DNA of 64,000 nt, from positions 716,001 to 780,000 of the forward strand of contig NZ_CP102267.1 of the NCBI RefSeq assembly GCF_025148125.1. Reading direction: 5' to 3'. This document shows, piece by piece, positions 61,919-64,000 of the stretch. The notes beneath the pieces were generated by a model. It saw nothing but the letters and a program-made list of their open reading frames with translations. It ran no database searches and was not told where the DNA came from. The stretch comes from Blautia wexlerae DSM 19850 (GTDB lineage Bacteria > Bacillota > Clostridia > Lachnospirales > Lachnospiraceae). Positions within the stretch are counted from its first letter, which is position 1. Each line of letters begins with the position of its first letter. A program made the position numbers and the translations under genes.

Positions 61919-62827
61919 ATGTTAGATGTATGTTTAGTTGGAACCGGTGGAATGATGCCTCTGCCTCGCAGATGGTTGACTGCGCTTATGACAAGATATA
62001 ACGGGAGCAGTCTGCTCATTGACTGTGGTGAAGGTACTCAGGTAGCAATTAAGGAGAAGGGATGGAGCTTTAAACCTATTGATGTGATTTGTTTTACTCA
62101 TTATCATGGAGATCATATCAGTGGGCTTCCGGGACTTCTTCTTACTATGGGAAATGCAGACCGCACAGAACCATTGACTCTGGTAGGTCCCAAAGGTCTG
62201 GAGAGAGTGGTCAATGCACTTCGCGTCATTGCACCGGAGCTTCCGTTTGAAATTAAATTTATTGAGATTACACAGCCGGAGCAGGTCATTGAATTAAATG
62301 GCTATCGTATTACGGCTTTTAAAGTGAACCATAATGTACTCTGTTATGGCTATACCCTTGAGATTCTCCGCCAGGGAAAATTCTCGGCTGAGAGAGCGAA
62401 AGAGCAGGATATTCCACTGAAATACTGGAATCCGCTCCAGAAAGGGCAGACTATCGAAGCAGACGGTATTACCTATACACCGGAGATGGTACTTGGACCT
62501 GCGAGAAAAGGAATCAGGCTTACTTATACAACAGATACCAGACCAACAGAATCTATCCTGCGAAATGCAAAGGAATCGGATCTGTTTATCTGTGAAGGAA
62601 TGTACGGAGAAGATGATAAAGCAGACAAAGCACGCGGATACAAGCATATGACTTTCCGCGAGGCGGCGGTTTTGGCCCGTGATGCCCGGGTAAAGGAGAT
62701 GTGGCTGACACATTACAGTCCGTCTCTGGTCAGACCGGATGAGTTTATGGATAAAGTTCGTGAAATTTTTCCAAATGCATATCCGGGAAAAGACGGAAAG
62801 AGTCTGGAATTGAATTTTGAGGAATAA
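61919..62827 (+). CDS. rnz: Ribonuclease Z
   Basis: A 302-aa metallo-beta-lactamase-fold nuclease that trims the 3' ends of tRNA precursors lacking CCA. The zinc motif is FTHYHGDHISGLPG; further ligands are in TTDTRP and LTHYSP. GGAGGMMPLPRRWLT near the N-terminus is the family's start. Full length. It sits within the tRNA-modification run, in keeping with a shared tRNA maturation role. Confidence 0.95.
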   Translation: MLDVCLVGTGGMMPLPRRWLTALMTRYNGSSLLIDCGEGTQVAIKEKGWSFKPIDVICFTHYHGDHISGLPGLLLTMGNADRTEPLTLVGPKGLERVVNALRVIAPELPFEIKFIEITQPEQVIELNGYRITAFKVNHNVLCYGYTLEILRQGKFSAERAKEQDIPLKYWNPLQKGQTIEADGITYTPEMVLGPARKGIRLTYTTDTRPTESILRNAKESDLFICEGMYGEDDKADKARGYKHMTFREAAVLARDARVKEMWLTHYSPSLVRPDEFMDKVREIFPNAYPGKDGKSLELNFEE

Positions 62828-62900
62828 TATGTCACTGAAACTGATTATGAACAAGTAGTAAAACGGATGACTTATCCGTCGGATATATGAGGAACAGAAA

Positions 62901-63920
62901 ATGAAAGATACATTAATTCTTGCAATTGAGAGTTCCTGTGATGAGACTGCAGCTTCTGTTGTCAAAAACGGAAGAACTATTCTGTCAAATGTGATCTCTT
63001 CACAGATCGCTCTTCATACTTTATACGGTGGGGTAGTTCCGGAAATTGCTTCCCGTAAACATATTGAAAAGATTAACCAGGTAATTGAACAGGCACTGGC
63101 AGATGCAGATGTAACTCTTGATGATCTGGATGCAATTGGTGTCACTTATGGTCCGGGACTTGTAGGTGCACTTCTTGTGGGCGTTGCTGAGGCGAAGGCA
63201 ATTGCTTATGCAAAGAAGCTTCCACTGGTAGGGGTCCACCATATTGAGGGCCATGTGTCAGCAAATTATATTGAACATCCGGATCTTGAACCTCCATTTT
63301 TATGTCTGATCGTGTCAGGAGGACATACACACCTTGTGATCGTTAAGGATTATGGAGAATTTGAAATCCTGGGACGTACCCGTGATGATGCTGCAGGCGA
63401 AGCTTTTGACAAAGTTGCAAGAGCTATCGGACTGGGATATCCGGGAGGACCAAAGGTAGACAAGCTCTCTAAAGAGGGAAATCCCAATGCAATTGAGTTT
63501 CCAAAAGCTAAAATTGGAGATTGTCCGTACGATTTCAGCTTCAGTGGTGTAAAATCAGCAGTGTTGAATTATATTAATCATGCGCAGATGACCGGAGAAG
63601 AGATAAACAGAGCAGATCTGGCAGCATCTTTCCAGAAAGCGGTAGTTGATGTGCTGGTGGAGCATACAATGCTTGCAGCCAAAGATTATGGGATGACTAA
63701 GATTGCAATTGCAGGCGGAGTGGCTTCGAATGGAACGTTAAGAGCGGCAATGGAAGAAGCATGTAAGAAAAATAATTACAGTTTTTATCGGCCGTCACCG
63801 ATCTTCTGTACAGACAATGCAGCAATGATCGGAGTAGCTGCTTATTATGAATATATTAAAGGTACACGTCATGGCTGGGATCTGAATGCTGTGCCGAATC
63901 TTAAACTGGGAGAGCGTTGA
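62901..63920 (+). CDS. tsaD: tRNA N6-adenosine threonylcarbamoyltransferase TsaD
   Basis: A 339-aa ASKHA enzyme that transfers the threonylcarbamoyl group to t[15 protein letters not shown] starts the fold; the metal-binding His pair lies in [31 protein letters not shown] and [14 protein letters not shown] complete it. With tsaE and tsaB here only tsaC is missing from the window. ispD follows 1 base after the stop. Confidence 0.97.
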   Translation: MKDTLILAIESSCDETAASVVKNGRTILSNVISSQIALHTLYGGVVPEIASRKHIEKINQVIEQALADADVTLDDLDAIGVTYGPGLVGALLVGVAEAKAIAYAKKLPLVGVHHIEGHVSANYIEHPDLEPPFLCLIVSGGHTHLVIVKDYGEFEILGRTRDDAAGEAFDKVARAIGLGYPGGPKVDKLSKEGNPNAIEFPKAKIGDCPYDFSFSGVKSAVLNYINHAQMTGEEINRADLAASFQKAVVDVLVEHTMLAAKDYGMTKIAIAGGVASNGTLRAAMEEACKKNNYSFYRPSPIFCTDNAAMIGVAAYYEYIKGTRHGWDLNAVPNLKLGER

Positions 63921-63921
63921 G

Positions 63922-64000
63922 ATGTCAGAAAGAAATACGGCCATTGTTCTGGCAGCAGGGCAGGGAAAAAGAATGCACAGTAAAGTACAGAAGCAGTTCC
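63922..64000 (+). CDS. ispD: 2-C-methyl-D-erythritol 4-phosphate cytidylyltransferase, N-terminal fragment
   Basis: The window ends after 26 codons: MSERNTAIVLAAGQGKRMHS, then KVQKQF. The glycine-rich loop is common to nucleotidyltransferases, but the following KQ(F/Y) is typical of IspD (third step of the MEP isoprenoid pathway) rather than GlmU. GGGAGAG precedes the ATG. The rest lies outside the window. Confidence 0.8.
   Translation, partial: MSERNTAIVLAAGQGKRMHSKVQKQF

Noticed and set aside
1..64000. tRNA or rRNA genes and a replication origin
   Set aside because: I saw no cloverleaf with a T-loop signature, no rRNA-like stretches and no DnaA-box cluster, but a tool scan would be more reliable.
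63922..64000. GlmU instead of IspD
   Set aside because: The LAAGQGKRM loop fits both, but GlmU continues KSxxxKVLH whereas this reads HSKVQKQF, as in IspD.

Overview
The window reads as the chromosome of a gut Firmicute of the family Lachnospiraceae, most like Blautia or a near relative. The support is the moderately low GC coding sequence with AGGAGG-type ribosome sites, the genes hprK, a ROK glucokinase, rnz, the tsaE-tsaB-rimI...tsaD block and ispD, DUF1846, an Rpn-type nuclease, several CUT1 sugar ABC systems and a YesMN pair. I could not run a database search, so the genus is an inference. I saw no rRNA or tRNA gene.

Layout. 1-4160 is visibly GC-richer and looks like the end of an integrated element. 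It holds a two-component system facing a three-gene LanFEG-type immunity ABC transporter, and ends in a truncated element-type sigma factor. 4160-4430 carries a candidate type I toxin/antisense RNA pair. 4640-8620 has an NSS transporter, a ferredoxin-tail remnant, thiE, thiD and a patatin-like lipase. 9000-18550 is one carbohydrate module: binding protein, two permeases, a 957-aa glycosidase-like protein and a YesN/YesM pair. 18660-20600 is a YtrA-type GntR/ABC operon. 20610-24070 is a cobalamin riboswitch driving a BtuFCD-like importer. 24090-26035 is a CGGC-domain gene split by an IS200/IS605-type element with an intact TnpB and a decayed TnpA. 26040-28100 is repeat-rich: a 143-bp MITE, an Rpn nuclease and a CRISPR-like two-repeat remnant.

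28105-35690 holds a Tet(M)-like GTPase fused to a Rae1/YacP-type NYN RNase domain, greA, a Na/Pi symporter with a PhoU domain, and a PhoB/PhoR-type pair. 35880-45500 holds two paralogous sugar-binding proteins around an AraC regulator, two permeases, a sugar nucleotidyltransferase, an N-acetylhexosamine-kinase-like protein and galE. Together these suggest uptake and Leloir-like processing of amino-sugar disaccharides from host glycans. Several small transposon-like repeats sit between these genes.

45600-64000 is mostly housekeeping: a RelE-type toxin pair, an omega-amidase-like hydrolase, a glycerophosphodiesterase, DUF1846, ftsH, uvrC, hprK, glucokinase, a class A PBP, a YigZ protein, cyclophilin, the t6A genes with rimI and rnz, and the start of ispD.

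The items I find most worth following are the GTPase-NYN fusion at 28105-30867, the IS insertion at 24113-25704 whose empty site can be rebuilt in frame, the 143-bp MITE with target duplications (26050, 41681, remnant at 4472), the small convergent RNA/peptide locus at 4133-4431, and the second B12-box-like motif downstream of the riboswitch terminator.
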